DNA from: DATAEG01 sp036258135
Lineage (GTDB): Bacteria; Actinomycetota; Actinomycetes; Mycobacteriales; Jatrophihabitantaceae
Direction: 5' to 3'
Assembly: GCA_036258135.1 (NCBI GenBank)
Contig: DATAEG010000074.1
Span: forward strand, 1 to 62,872
Length of the DNA stretch: 62,872 bases
Shown in pieces: positions 26,696 through 35,636 of the stretch (position 1 is the stretch's first letter; every line of letters begins with the position of its first letter). Both the position numbers and the translations under genes were made by a program. Under the pieces are notes generated by a model that did no database searches, was not told where the DNA came from, and saw only the letters and a list, made by a program, of their open reading frames with translations.

Positions 26696-29391
26696 TGCCG
26701 AGCAATGGTTTCGCGGGCGGCGGCGAAGGCCGCTTCGAGCTTCTCCCGGCTGCCGCCGGCGCCCTGGGCCAGGTCGGCCTTGCCGCCGCCGCGCGCACCG
26801 AGGACGGGCGCGAAGGCCTTGACGATGTGGCCGGCGTGCAGCCCGGCGGCCTGGCCGGCGTCGTTCACCGCGACGACGAACTGCACCACGCCGTCGACGT
26901 CACTGGTCAGCAGCACCACCCCGGGCCGGGCCACGGGGAGCTGGCCGCGCACCTTGGTGGCCAACCGGCGCAGGTCCGTGCCGCCGAGCCCGCCGGCCAC
27001 CTCACGGGTCACCACCTGCGCGTCGCCGATCGTCTCGGCTCCGGCCGCCAAGTCCGGCGCGACGGCCAGCAGCTCGCCGGCACGCAGCCGCTCCACTTCC
27101 TTCTCCGCGACCCGCACCCGCTCGAGCAGGGCTGCCACCCGGTCGGGGAGCTCCTCCGCCGGAGCGCGCAGCGTGTCGGAGAGCTGCATGACCAGGGCGC
27201 GTTCCCGGGCGAGGTACTGCATGGCCTCGAACCCGGTGTAGGCCTCCAGCCGGCGTACCCCGGAGCCCACCGACGACTCCCCCATCAGCGTGATCGCGCC
27301 CACCTGGGACGAATGCGCCACGTGCGTGCCGCCGCACAACTCTCGCGACCACGCCCCGCCGATCTCGACCACGCGCACCGTCTCGTCGTAGGTCTCACCG
27401 AACAGGGCCAGCGCCCCGATCTCGCGTGCTTCGGCCAGCGGCATGTAGCGCACGTCGACGGGCAGGTCGCGACGCAGCGCCTGGTTGGCGACATCCTCGA
27501 TGTCCTGCTTGGCGCGCCCGTCCAGAGCCTTGCCCCACGCGAAGTCCAGGCGCAGGTAGCCGGGCCGGTTGTACGAACCGCTTTGCAGCGCGGACGGGCC
27601 CAACACCTGACGCAGCGCGGCGTGCACGATGTGCGTCCCCGAGTGGGCTTGGCGCGCGGACGTTCGCCATTCCGGGTCGACCGCGGCCTGGACGTGGTCG
27701 CCCTCGGCGATCTCGCCCTCGACGACGTCGACCTTGTGCACGATCAGGCCCTTCACCGGGCGCTGCACGTCGAGGACCTTGAGCGTGGCGCCGGTCGCTG
27801 AAGTGATCGTCCCCTCGTCGGCGACCTGACCGCCGGACTCGGCGTAGAACGTGGTGCGGTCGAGAACCACCTCGACGACCTCGCCCTCGCTCGCGGCGGC
27901 GCGGCGCTCCCCGTCGCGGATGATGCCGCGCACCGTCGCCTCTGAGGTCAAGGCCTGGTAGGCGAGGAACTCGGTCGGGCCCTGGTCGCGCAGCGCGCGG
28001 TATACCGGCGAGTTGCGGTGGCTGAGCTTCTTGGAACGGCTGTCTTCGCGGGCCCGCTCGCGTTGCTCGCGCATCAGCCGGCGGAACTCGACCTCGTCCA
28101 CGGTCAGACCCGCCTCCGCGGCCATCTCCAGCGTGAGGTCGATCGGAAAGCCGTAGGTGTCGTGCAGCAGGAACGCGCTCTCGCCCGGCAGGGTCGACGA
28201 ACCGCGTTCCTTGGCCGCTCCGACCGCGACGTCCAGGATCGTCGTCCCGGCCGCGACGGTGCGCGCGAACGCCTGCTCCTCGGCGTAGGCGATCATCTCG
28301 ATGCGGCCGAAGTCGGTGCCGATCTCGGGATACGACGGCGCCATACAGTCGCGGGCCACCGGCATGAGCTCAGGCAGCGCATGCCCGGCGTCATAGCCGA
28401 GCAGCCGCATGGCCCGGATGGCGCGGCGGATGATGCGGCGCAGGACGTACCCGCGTCCCTCGTTGGCCGGCGTCACGCCGTCGCCGATGAGCATGATCGC
28501 GGTCCGGACGTGATCGGCGATGACGCGCAGCCGCACATCGTCCGGGTGACTCTCCTCCGCGGTGTGCCCCGACTGCACGCCGTAGCGCTTTCCGGTGAGC
28601 TCCGCGGCCCGGTCCAGGATGGGACGGGTCTCGTCGATCTCGTAGAGGTTGTCGACGCCCTGCATGATCGTGGCCATCCGCTCCATGCCCATGCCGGTGT
28701 CGATGTTCTTCTTCGGCAGGTCGCCGAGCACGACGTAGTCGCCCTTGTGCGGACCGGTCGACTCGCCCCGCTCGTACTGCATGAAGACGAGGTTCCAGTA
28801 CTCCATGAAGCGGTCCTCGTCGACCGAAGGGCCGCCTTCTGGCCCGTACTCCGCGCCGCGGTCGTAGAACAGCTCGCTGCACGGGCCCGCTGGACCGGGA
28901 ATGCCCATGTCCCAGGTGTTGTCGGCCTTACCCCGGCGGACGATCCGTTCCATCGGCACGCCGATGACGCGGTGCCAGATGTCGACGGCCTCGTCGTCCT
29001 CGCTGTAGACGGTCGGCCAGATGCGCTCACCGTCCAGGCCGAAGCCGCCGTCGTCGAGGGGGTTGGTGGACAGGTCCCAGGCCAGCTGGATGGCGCCTTC
29101 TTTGAAGTAGTCGCCGAAAGAGAAGTTGCCGTTCATCTGGAAGAACGTGCCGTGCCGGGTGGTCTTGCCGACCTCCTCGATGTCCTGGGTACGGATGCAT
29201 TTCTGGACGCTGGTGGCACGCGGCCACGGCGGGGTCTGCGCGCCGATGAAGTAGGGCACGAACTGCACCATGCCGGCGTTGACGAAGAGCAGGTTGGGGT
29301 CGTCGAAGGGCAGCGGGACGCTCGGGACGACGGTGTGGCCGTTCTTCTCGAAGTGCGTCAGGAACCGCCGCTTGATCTCAGCGGATTTCAC
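26692..29391 (-). CDS. alaS: Alanyl-tRNA synthetase
   Basis: Full-length AlaRS, 899 residues. The class II catalytic core covers about 1-250 (PSVPLPFDDPNLLFVNAGMVQF, RHGTFFQMNGNFSFGDYFKEGA). The editing domain has RQAHSGTHIVHAALRQVLG and SRELCGGTHVAHSSQVG, which supply the zinc-binding His/Cys set. The C-terminal DHHA1 oligomerisation domain ends with LGARGGGKADLAQGAG. GTG 29391 overlaps the upstream DUF6167 gene (GTGA). No T-box leader is visible. Confidence 0.97.
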   Translation of the reverse strand: MKSAEIKRRFLTHFEKNGHTVVPSVPLPFDDPNLLFVNAGMVQFVPYFIGAQTPPWPRATSVQKCIRTQDIEEVGKTTRHGTFFQMNGNFSFGDYFKEGAIQLAWDLSTNPLDDGGFGLDGERIWPTVYSEDDEAVDIWHRVIGVPMERIVRRGKADNTWDMGIPGPAGPCSELFYDRGAEYGPEGGPSVDEDRFMEYWNLVFMQYERGESTGPHKGDYVVLGDLPKKNIDTGMGMERMATIMQGVDNLYEIDETRPILDRAAELTGKRYGVQSGHTAEESHPDDVRLRVIADHVRTAIMLIGDGVTPANEGRGYVLRRIIRRAIRAMRLLGYDAGHALPELMPVARDCMAPSYPEIGTDFGRIEMIAYAEEQAFARTVAAGTTILDVAVGAAKERGSSTLPGESAFLLHDTYGFPIDLTLEMAAEAGLTVDEVEFRRLMREQRERAREDSRSKKLSHRNSPVYRALRDQGPTEFLAYQALTSEATVRGIIRDGERRAAASEGEVVEVVLDRTTFYAESGGQVADEGTITSATGATLKVLDVQRPVKGLIVHKVDVVEGEIAEGDHVQAAVDPEWRTSARQAHSGTHIVHAALRQVLGPSALQSGSYNRPGYLRLDFAWGKALDGRAKQDIEDVANQALRRDLPVDVRYMPLAEAREIGALALFGETYDETVRVVEIGGAWSRELCGGTHVAHSSQVGAITLMGESSVGSGVRRLEAYTGFEAMQYLARERALVMQLSDTLRAPAEELPDRVAALLERVRVAEKEVERLRAGELLAVAPDLAAGAETIGDAQVVTREVAGGLGGTDLRRLATKVRGQLPVARPGVVLLTSDVDGVVQFVVAVNDAGQAAGLHAGHIVKAFAPVLGARGGGKADLAQGAGGSREKLEAAFAAARETIARQ

Positions 29392-29657
29392 CCGGTCGCC
29401 GTCCCTCCCGGCACTCCGGCCGCTGTGACGTCGCCCGCGTCCAGGCCCGCCCCTTCGCGCAGCTCGACCTCCCGCTCCCGCATGCTCTCGCGCACCTCGG
29501 CGGCGAAGTCCTGGACCGCCTGGGTGAGCTCCGCGAGCGCCGAGCCGGTCGACTGGGCCATGTTCCTCGGCGTCAACCGCTGCGCGGTCTGGTTCAGCTT
29601 GCGGAAGACCAGCGCACCAAGCGCCAGGCCGATGCCCAACCAGAACAACCGGCGCAT
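29388..29657 (-). CDS. DUF6167-type small membrane protein
   Basis: 89 residues with one N-terminal membrane segment (LFWLGIGLALGALVF), then a helical, charged region (ELTQAVQDFAAEVRESMREREVELRE). Function unknown. It is constantly found between the DUF948 gene and alaS in actinobacteria, and here overlaps alaS by four bases. Confidence 0.8.
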   Translation of the reverse strand: MRRLFWLGIGLALGALVFRKLNQTAQRLTPRNMAQSTGSALAELTQAVQDFAAEVRESMREREVELREGAGLDAGDVTAAGVPGGTATG

Positions 29658-29660
29658 GAA

Positions 29661-30065
29661 CTAACTCCCTTTCCGCGAGGCCCGGTGCCGCCGGCGCGCG
29701 GCCCGTTGCGCCTCAGCTATGCGGCGCTTGTAGAGGGTGCGCCGCACCCCATAGCTGAACGCGGCCGCCTTGATCAGCGGGCTGCCGACGGTACTCGACG
29801 CGATCGATGTCAGGGCGGCGGCGTTGGCGGTGATCGAGCTGACGCCCCTGCTCACGCCCTCCAGTTCGTCCAGCTGGGCGTTCACGGCCTTCACCGTGTC
29901 CTGGGCGCTGATCAGGATCGGGGTGGCGCCCTCGCGGGTCTGGCGGATCGTCAGCGTGGCCTCGTCCAGCGTCTTGCCCAGCTTCAGCAGCGGCACGGCC
30001 AGGAAGAGCACGAGCAACACCAGCGCGCCAGCGGCGATCAACGCCGCGATCCCTCCAGCGGACAC
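29661..30065 (-). CDS. DUF948 domain membrane protein
   Basis: 134 residues: one membrane segment (IAALIAAGALVLLVLFLAVPLL, about 5-26) followed by the DUF948 helical region (LGKTLDEATLTIRQTREGATPIL) and a very basic C-terminus (YKRRIAEAQRAARRRHRASRK). Function not established; the family resembles methyl-accepting coiled-coil proteins. GTG 30065 has GAGGAGG upstream. First gene of the alaS-to-phzF transcript. Confidence 0.83.
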   Translation of the reverse strand: MSAGGIAALIAAGALVLLVLFLAVPLLKLGKTLDEATLTIRQTREGATPILISAQDTVKAVNAQLDELEGVSRGVSSITANAAALTSIASSTVGSPLIKAAAFSYGVRRTLYKRRIAEAQRAARRRHRASRKGS

Positions 30066-30106
30066 GCCGTCCTCCTCGTTGATTCGGCGAGGCCTCGAAC
30101 TCGGTG

Positions 30107-30112
30107 ACTCTA
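30107..30112 (-). promoter_or_regulatory. Likely -10 element of the DUF948-alaS-aro operon
   Basis: TAGAGT on the minus strand, 41 bases upstream of the DUF948 GTG. It belongs to the same TAGNNT group as the other promoters called here. No strong -35. Confidence 0.4.
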
Positions 30113-30167
30113 TCCGGTGGCGCGAGCGGCTCCTGCGGAGATCAATCCGCGCCTGCCCTATCCGCCC

Positions 30168-30224
30168 CCAGGGGGAGGTTATGCCGACGACACGCCGGCG
30201 AAGGCGAGCAGACACTCCCCCTGG
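30168..30224 (-). terminator. Possible terminator hairpin after rarA
   Basis: Perfect 10-bp inverted repeat: CCAGGGGGAG at 30168-30177 and CTCCCCCTGG at 30215-30224, with a 37-nt spacer that contains its own CGCCGGCG dyad. It lies in the 202-bp gap 30066-30267 between the rarA stop and the DUF948 gene. No T-run, so the terminator label is tentative. I see no gene in this gap; some related genomes have rpsD here. Confidence 0.4.
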
Positions 30225-30267
30225 ACCGGCACACCTCCACCTCGGCGCCCGGCGTCGGCGGTGCTGC

Positions 30268-31632
30268 TCAGTCCTCGGGGGGCTCGCCGCGGATGATCTT
30301 GCGCAGCGTTTCGAGGCGTTCGGTCACGGCTCGCTCGTTGCCGCGGGTCGTGGGCGTGTAGTACTCGCGGCCGTGCAGCCCGGCGGGCAGGTGTTCCTGC
30401 GCGACGACGCCGGCCGGGTCGTCATGCGGGTAGCGGTAGCGAGCGCCCTTGGGCACCTTCTCCGCGCCCGGGTAGTGGGTGTCGCGCAGCGCCGCGGGCA
30501 CCGAGCCGCCGCGGCCGTCCCGGACATCGCGCAGCGCGGCCTCGATGGCGGTGATCACCGCGTTCGACTTGGGGGCCAGCGCCAGATGGATGGTGGCTTG
30601 GGCCAGGTTGATCCGCGCCTCGGGCATGCCGATCAACTGGACGGCTTCGGCGGCCGAGGTGGCCACCAGCAGGGCGGTCGGATCGGCCATGCCGATATCC
30701 TCCGACGCGTGCACCACCAGCCGTCGCGCGATGTATCTGGGGTCCTCGCCGGCCTCGATCATCCGTGCCAGATAGTGCAGTGAGGCGTCGACGTCAGAAC
30801 CACGGATCGACTTGATGAAGGCGCTGATGACGTCGTAGTGCTGGTCGCCGTCCCGGTCGTATTTGAGTGCCGCCTTGTCTACGGCCTGCTCGACGGTGGG
30901 CAGGTCGATGACGGTCTCCCCCATCGCCTCGGCGGTGCCCGCGGCCGCCTCCAGCGCCGTCAGGGCACGCCGCGCATCGCCCTGCGCCAGGCGGACGACG
31001 TGCTCGCGGGCCGCGGCCTCCAGCGTGAACTGGCCGTCCAGACCGCGTGGATCAGCCAGCGCGCGGTCGACGAGCAGGGCCACATCGGCGTCGGTGAGCG
31101 GCTCGAGGGTGAGCATCAGGCTGCGGGACAGCAGCGGCGAGACGATGGAGAAGAACGGGTTCTCGGTGGTGGCGGCCACCAGCGTGACGGTGCGGGCCTC
31201 GACCGCGGCCAGCAGGGAGTCCTGCTGGGTCTTGGAGAAGCGGTGGATTTCGTCCAGGAAGAGCACCGTCTGTATGTCGTGGTACCTCAGGTCGCGGCGG
31301 GCCTGCTCGATGGCGGCCCGCACCTCGCGCACCCCGGCGTTCAGCGCGGACATGGCCACCAGCCGGCGGTTGCCCGACGCCAAGACGATGGAGGCGATGG
31401 TCGTCTTGCCCGTCCCGGGCGCCCCCCACAGGATGAGCGACATCGGTGCGTCGCCCTCGACCAGCCGTCGCAGCGGCGAGCCGGGCGCCAGGAGGTGATC
31501 CTGGCCGACGACCTCGTCCAGCGAGCGCGGCCGCATCCGGGCGGCCAGCGGCGCGTTCATGTCGACCGCGGCCAGCGGGGCCTTCCCAACGTCGGACGAC
31601 GGTTGCGCGTCGAAGAGTGTCGGCCCGGTCAT
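30268..31632 (-). CDS. rarA: Replication-associated recombination protein A (MgsA-type AAA ATPase)
   Basis: AAA+ ATPase acting at stalled replication forks, 454 residues. Walker A is LILWGAPGTGKTTIASIV (about 66-83), Walker B VLFLDEIHRFSKTQQ, with the sensor TTENPFFSIVSPLLSRS. The tetramerisation region AFIKSIRGSDVDASLHYLARMIEAG and the C-terminal YRYPHDDPAGVVAQEHLP are intact. ATG 31632. It is separated from aspS by 70 bp holding an imperfect dyad. Confidence 0.95.
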   Translation of the reverse strand: MTGPTLFDAQPSSDVGKAPLAAVDMNAPLAARMRPRSLDEVVGQDHLLAPGSPLRRLVEGDAPMSLILWGAPGTGKTTIASIVLASGNRRLVAMSALNAGVREVRAAIEQARRDLRYHDIQTVLFLDEIHRFSKTQQDSLLAAVEARTVTLVAATTENPFFSIVSPLLSRSLMLTLEPLTDADVALLVDRALADPRGLDGQFTLEAAAREHVVRLAQGDARRALTALEAAAGTAEAMGETVIDLPTVEQAVDKAALKYDRDGDQHYDVISAFIKSIRGSDVDASLHYLARMIEAGEDPRYIARRLVVHASEDIGMADPTALLVATSAAEAVQLIGMPEARINLAQATIHLALAPKSNAVITAIEAALRDVRDGRGGSVPAALRDTHYPGAEKVPKGARYRYPHDDPAGVVAQEHLPAGLHGREYYTPTTRGNERAVTERLETLRKIIRGEPPED

Positions 31633-31660
31633 ATCCCCAGCCTATGGCCGGACCCTGACC

Positions 31661-31713
31661 GCGATCTTGATAGTCGGCGCGAGGCCAGGCTCGTCGTGGA
31701 TCTCAAGGTCCGT
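31661..31713. repeat. Imperfect inverted repeat spanning the aspS stop, related to the carA dyad
   Basis: GCGATCTTGATAGTCG (31661-31676) faces GGATCTCAAGGTCCGT (31698-31713), whose second arm contains the aspS TGA. The arms resemble those at 14299-14350 and the spacers share CGACGAG. Two such dyads placed over a stop codon suggest a dispersed hairpin family rather than chance. Confidence 0.6.
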
Positions 31714-33466
31714 CGGATTTGGCGTCGACGCCCGCCTCACGCCGCTGCTGGGCCGTGATGGGCGCCGGCGCGCCGGTCAGCGGGTCGTACCCGCCGCCGG
31801 TCTTCGGGAAGGCGATGACGTCGCGGATGGAGTCGGTATCGGAGAGCAGCGCGTTGATCCGGTCCCAACCGAACGCGATGCCGCCGTGCGGAGGCGCCCC
31901 GTAGGCGAAGGCGTCGAGCAGGAAGCCGAACTTCTCCCGGGCCTCGTCGGGGCTGAGACCCATCACCTCGAAGACCCGCTCCTGGACGTCCCGGCGGTGG
32001 ATACGGATGGACCCGCCAGCGATCTCGTTGCCGTTGCAGACCAGGTCGTAGGCGTAGGCCAGCGCCGCGCCGGGGTCGGTGTCGAAGGTCTCCATCGACT
32101 CCGGCTTCGGCGAGGTGAACGCGTGGTGCACCGCGGTCCAGGCGCCGCTGCCCACGGCCACCTCCCCGCTGGCCACGGCCTCGCTGGACGGCTCGAACAG
32201 CGGCGCATCGACGACCCAGACGAACGACCACTGGCCGGGCTCGATGAGCGAGAGCTGCCGGGCGATCTCCAGCCGGGCCGCCCCCAATAGCGCGCGGGAC
32301 GTCTTGACCGGCCCCGCGGCGAAGAACACGCAGTCGCCGGGCTGGGCACCGACGTGCTCCGCCAGGCCGGCCCGCTCGGCGTCGGACAGGTTCTTGGCCA
32401 CCGGCCCGGTCACCTCGCTGTCCACGCCGAACAGGACGTAGGCGAGCCCGGGCGCACCCCGCTGTTTGGCCCAGTCCTGCCACGCGTCGAAGGCGCGGCG
32501 CGGCTGGCTGGCCCCGCCACGCATGACCACAGCGCCCACGTACGGCGCCTGGAACACCCGGAACGGCGTGTCCTGGAAGTACTCGGTGCACTCCACCAGT
32601 TCCAGACCGAAGCGCAGGTCCGGCTTGTCGGTCCCGAACCGGCGCATCGCCTCGGCGTAGGTCATCCGGTCGATCGGCGTCGGCACGTCGTACCCGATCG
32701 TCGACCACACCGCGCCGACGATGCTCTCGGACAGCTCGATGACGTCGTCCTGGTCGACGAAGCTCATCTCGATGTCGAGCTGGGTGAACTCCGGCTGGCG
32801 GTCGGCCCGGAAGTCCTCGTCGCGGTAGCACCGGGCGATCTGGAAGTAGCGCTCCAGGCCGCCCACCATCAGCAGCTGCTTGAACAGCTGCGGCGACTGC
32901 GGCAACGCGTACCACGAGCCCGGCCGCAGCCGGGCCGGCACCACGAAGTCGCGGGCACCCTCGGGCGTCGAGCGGGTCATCGTCGGTGTCTCGATCTCGA
33001 CGAAGCCGCGCTCGTAGAGTGCCTCCCGGGCCGCCCGGTTGACCCGGCTGCGCAGCCGGATCGCCTCACCCGGCGCCTTGCGGCGCAGATCCAGGTAGCG
33101 GTAGCGCAGCCGGACGTCCTCCCCGACGGACACGTGCTCATCGATCGGGAACGGCAGCGCGCTCGCCGGGTTCAGCACGTCGAGCGAACTGGCGTCCACC
33201 TCGACGTCGCCAGTGGCGATCGCCGGGTTGGCATTGCCCTCGGGCCGCAACTTCACCTCGCCCACGACCTGCACGCACCACTCGTTGCGCAGCTCGTGGG
33301 AGATGGAGTCCTCACGGACCACCACCTGGACGGTCCCGGAGGCGTCCCGCAGATCGATGAACGCCACCCCGCCGTGGTCGCGCCGTCGTGCCACCCACCC
33401 GGCCAACGTCACCTTGACGCCGGCGTCCTCAGCACGCAGCGTCCCGGCGTCGTGGGTTCGCAGCAC
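31703..33466 (-). CDS. aspS: Aspartyl-tRNA synthetase
   Basis: Class IIb synthetase of bacterial length (587 residues). The OB-fold anticodon domain comes first (VTLAGWVARRRDHGGVAFIDLRD), motif 2 is ARCYRDEDFRADRQPEFTQLD, the GAD insertion covers about 290-400, and motif 3 is GIAFGWDRINALL. GTG 33466 shares one base with the hisS stop (TAGTG). Whether it also charges tRNA-Asn cannot be decided here; no gatCAB or asnS is present in the window. Confidence 0.96.
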   Translation of the reverse strand: MLRTHDAGTLRAEDAGVKVTLAGWVARRRDHGGVAFIDLRDASGTVQVVVREDSISHELRNEWCVQVVGEVKLRPEGNANPAIATGDVEVDASSLDVLNPASALPFPIDEHVSVGEDVRLRYRYLDLRRKAPGEAIRLRSRVNRAAREALYERGFVEIETPTMTRSTPEGARDFVVPARLRPGSWYALPQSPQLFKQLLMVGGLERYFQIARCYRDEDFRADRQPEFTQLDIEMSFVDQDDVIELSESIVGAVWSTIGYDVPTPIDRMTYAEAMRRFGTDKPDLRFGLELVECTEYFQDTPFRVFQAPYVGAVVMRGGASQPRRAFDAWQDWAKQRGAPGLAYVLFGVDSEVTGPVAKNLSDAERAGLAEHVGAQPGDCVFFAAGPVKTSRALLGAARLEIARQLSLIEPGQWSFVWVVDAPLFEPSSEAVASGEVAVGSGAWTAVHHAFTSPKPESMETFDTDPGAALAYAYDLVCNGNEIAGGSIRIHRRDVQERVFEVMGLSPDEAREKFGFLLDAFAYGAPPHGGIAFGWDRINALLSDTDSIRDVIAFPKTGGGYDPLTGAPAPITAQQRREAGVDAKSDGP

Positions 33467-34722
33467 TATCCGATCTCCCTCAATATGGCGATCAGGTCGG
33501 TCAGCGGCACCGCCGACTGCGCGCCGCTCACCATGTCCCGGACCTGGGCCACGCCGACCTCGATGTCCCGGTCACCGAGCACCACGGTACGGGCCGCGCC
33601 GGACCGGTCGGCGCCTTTCATCGCGCCCTTCAGGCCTCGGGTGCCGTAGGCCATATCGACGCGGACGCCTGCGGCGCGCAGCTCCGCTGCTAGAACGACG
33701 CACCGCGCCCGGGCCGCATCGCCCAGCGGGACGAGGTACACATCGACCCGACCGCCGGTTCCGAACTGGAGGCCCTCGGCCTGGCAGGCCAGCAGCGTCC
33801 GGTCCACGCCGAGACCGAACCCCACGCCCGACAACGGCGGGCCACCGAGGACCTCCATCAGACCGTCGTAGCGGCCGCCGCCGCCGATGCCGGATTGAGC
33901 GCCGAGACCTTCGTGGACGAACTCGAACGTCGTCTTCGTGTAGTAGTCCAGGCCGCGCACCAGACGGGGATTAAGCTGGTAGCTGATGTCCAGCGCCTCC
34001 AGGTAGCCGCGCACCTCGGCGAAGTGCGCCGCGCACTCGGCGCACAGGAAGTCGAGCATGACCGGCGCGGCATACAGCTGGACGCGCACCTCCGGGCGCT
34101 TGTCGTCGAGCACCCGCAGCGGGTTGAGCTCGGCGCGCCGGCGCGTATCGGCGTCGAGATCGAGACCGGCCAGGAACGCGGCGAGCGCCGCCCGGTAGGC
34201 CGGTCGGCACGTGTCGTCGCCGAGCGAGGTCAGCTCGAGCCGGTACTCGCGCAGACCGAGATCGCGGTAGCCGCGATCGGCCAGCGCGATGAGCTCGGCG
34301 TCCAAGGCCGGGTCGTCGACCCCAACGGCCTCGGCGTTGACCTGCGTGAACGTCCGCCCGCGGCCGGACTGCGGGCGTTCGGCGCGGAAGCACTGCCCGA
34401 CGCTGTACAGCTTCACCGGAAGCTGGCCCCGCTCGAGGCCGTGCTCCAGCACCGCACGAATAACGCTGGCGGTGAGCTCCGGGCGCAGCGCGAGCGAGCG
34501 TCCGCCACGATCGGAGAAAGTGAACATCTCCTTGCTGACCACGTCGGTCGACTCGCCCACCCCGCGCACAAAGAGCTCGGTGTACTCGAAGGCGGGCAGG
34601 TCGGCCAGCGCGTAACCAGCGGCCCGGATCGGTGCGAGCAGCGCGTCGCGCACCGCGGCGAAGCCGTAGGACTCCGGCGGGACGTACTCCAGCGCGCCGC
34701 GCGGTGCCTGGAGGCGGGTCAT
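33466..34722 (-). CDS. hisS: Histidyl-tRNA synthetase
   Basis: Class IIa synthetase, 418 residues. Motif 1 region APRGALEYVPPESYGFAAVR, motif 2 CFRAERPQSGRGRTFTQVNAE, the histidine-specific LVRGLDYYTKTTFEFVHEG, and motif 3 VGFGLGVDRTLLACQ. The C-terminal anticodon domain is VYLVPLGDAARARCVVLAAELRAAG. ATG 34722, 19 bp after the hydrolase gene. Confidence 0.95.
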   Translation of the reverse strand: MTRLQAPRGALEYVPPESYGFAAVRDALLAPIRAAGYALADLPAFEYTELFVRGVGESTDVVSKEMFTFSDRGGRSLALRPELTASVIRAVLEHGLERGQLPVKLYSVGQCFRAERPQSGRGRTFTQVNAEAVGVDDPALDAELIALADRGYRDLGLREYRLELTSLGDDTCRPAYRAALAAFLAGLDLDADTRRRAELNPLRVLDDKRPEVRVQLYAAPVMLDFLCAECAAHFAEVRGYLEALDISYQLNPRLVRGLDYYTKTTFEFVHEGLGAQSGIGGGGRYDGLMEVLGGPPLSGVGFGLGVDRTLLACQAEGLQFGTGGRVDVYLVPLGDAARARCVVLAAELRAAGVRVDMAYGTRGLKGAMKGADRSGAARTVVLGDRDIEVGVAQVRDMVSGAQSAVPLTDLIAILREIG

Positions 34723-34741
34723 CGCCTCTCCGGGGGGGTAC

Positions 34742-35416
34742 TCATCGCAGATCCTGGAGGAACGGGTTGGACTTCAGCTCGCGGCCGATCGTGCTGGACG
34801 GGCCGTGCCCGGGACGGACCAGGGCGTCCGGCGACGCCGTCGCCACGGTCTCGCGCAGGGACTCCCGCATCCGCTCCTCGTCTCCACCGGGAAGGTCCAT
34901 GCGCCCGATGGACCCAGCGAAGAGGAAGTCGCCGGTAAACATCGTCTCGACGCCGTCCGCGGAGACCACGTACATGACCGAGCCCGGCGTGTGCCCTGGG
35001 ACGGACACGACCCGCACCACCAGCGGGCCCAGCTCGAGAGATTCGCCGCCGTGCAGCTCGGTGACCTTGTCCGGCACCGCCGGGGTCACCGCGCCAAGCT
35101 CGGGGGCGGGGGTGCCGGGCGGCAGGCCGATGCCGGCCCACGGGTCGTCGAGCTGCCAGCGGTCCGCGGCATGCAGGTACGCGCCGACGCCGTAGGCGCC
35201 GCTCACGTCGGCTGCGGACATGGTGTGGTCGAAGTGGCCGTGCGTGACCAGCACGGCACTCGGCGCGAGCTTGTGCTCGTCCACAAAGCGGGTCAACCGG
35301 TCCCCCAGGCCACCGCCCGGGTCGATGATCACCGCCGGCTCCCCGTCGGCCGGAGCGACGACCCAGCAGTTCGTGGCCAGGACCTGCGCCGGGATGGACT
35401 CGACGAGCACACTCAT
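34742..35416 (-). CDS. Metallo-beta-lactamase-fold hydrolase (glyoxalase II-like)
   Basis: 224 residues with the metal motif THGHFDHTMSAAD (His59, His61, Asp63, His64), a further His in SVPGHTPGSVMYV, Asp in MFTGDFLFAGSIGR and His in VRPGHGPSST. Family members hydrolyse thioesters such as S-lactoylglutathione or their mycothiol counterparts, but the substrate here is not known. ATG 35416 with GAGAGG upstream. The hydrolase-hisS pairing next to the cyclophilin and relA is conserved in actinobacteria. Confidence 0.85.
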   Translation of the reverse strand: MSVLVESIPAQVLATNCWVVAPADGEPAVIIDPGGGLGDRLTRFVDEHKLAPSAVLVTHGHFDHTMSAADVSGAYGVGAYLHAADRWQLDDPWAGIGLPPGTPAPELGAVTPAVPDKVTELHGGESLELGPLVVRVVSVPGHTPGSVMYVVSADGVETMFTGDFLFAGSIGRMDLPGGDEERMRESLRETVATASPDALVRPGHGPSSTIGRELKSNPFLQDLR

Positions 35417-35542
35417 CCTCTCGTTCTGCCCACGCCGGCCTGTTCTGGCCCCAGTCGGAGCCGTGCCGAGCCTATCCTCCGCGCAGCTGGGCCTGCGCTG
35501 AAGGCGAGGAGCGCGGCGCACCGGACACAAGGAACGTCTGCG

Positions 35543-35548
35543 TAGACT
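35543..35548 (+). promoter_or_regulatory. Likely -10 element of the cyclophilin gene
   Basis: TAGACT in the 220-bp divergent region between the hydrolase (minus) and the cyclophilin (plus), about 90 bases before the cyclophilin start. No clear -35. Nothing else is evident in this spacer. Confidence 0.4.
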
Positions 35549-35636
35549 CAGCCGCCGACCGATGACCGCGCCGCCCGCGTCGCTGCCCGGGTGCTGCGCT
35601 CAGCCAGCAGGTTTCGCCACGGAAGGATGCGCCCGC

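Noticed and set aside
28018..29664. Plus-strand open frame of 548 codons antisense to alaS
   Set aside because: alaS is complete and strongly conserved on the other strand; the frame has no family features.
29392..34741. T-box leaders for alaS, aspS or hisS
   Set aside because: All three genes start in overlaps or very short spacers with no room for a T-box and no T-box sequence.
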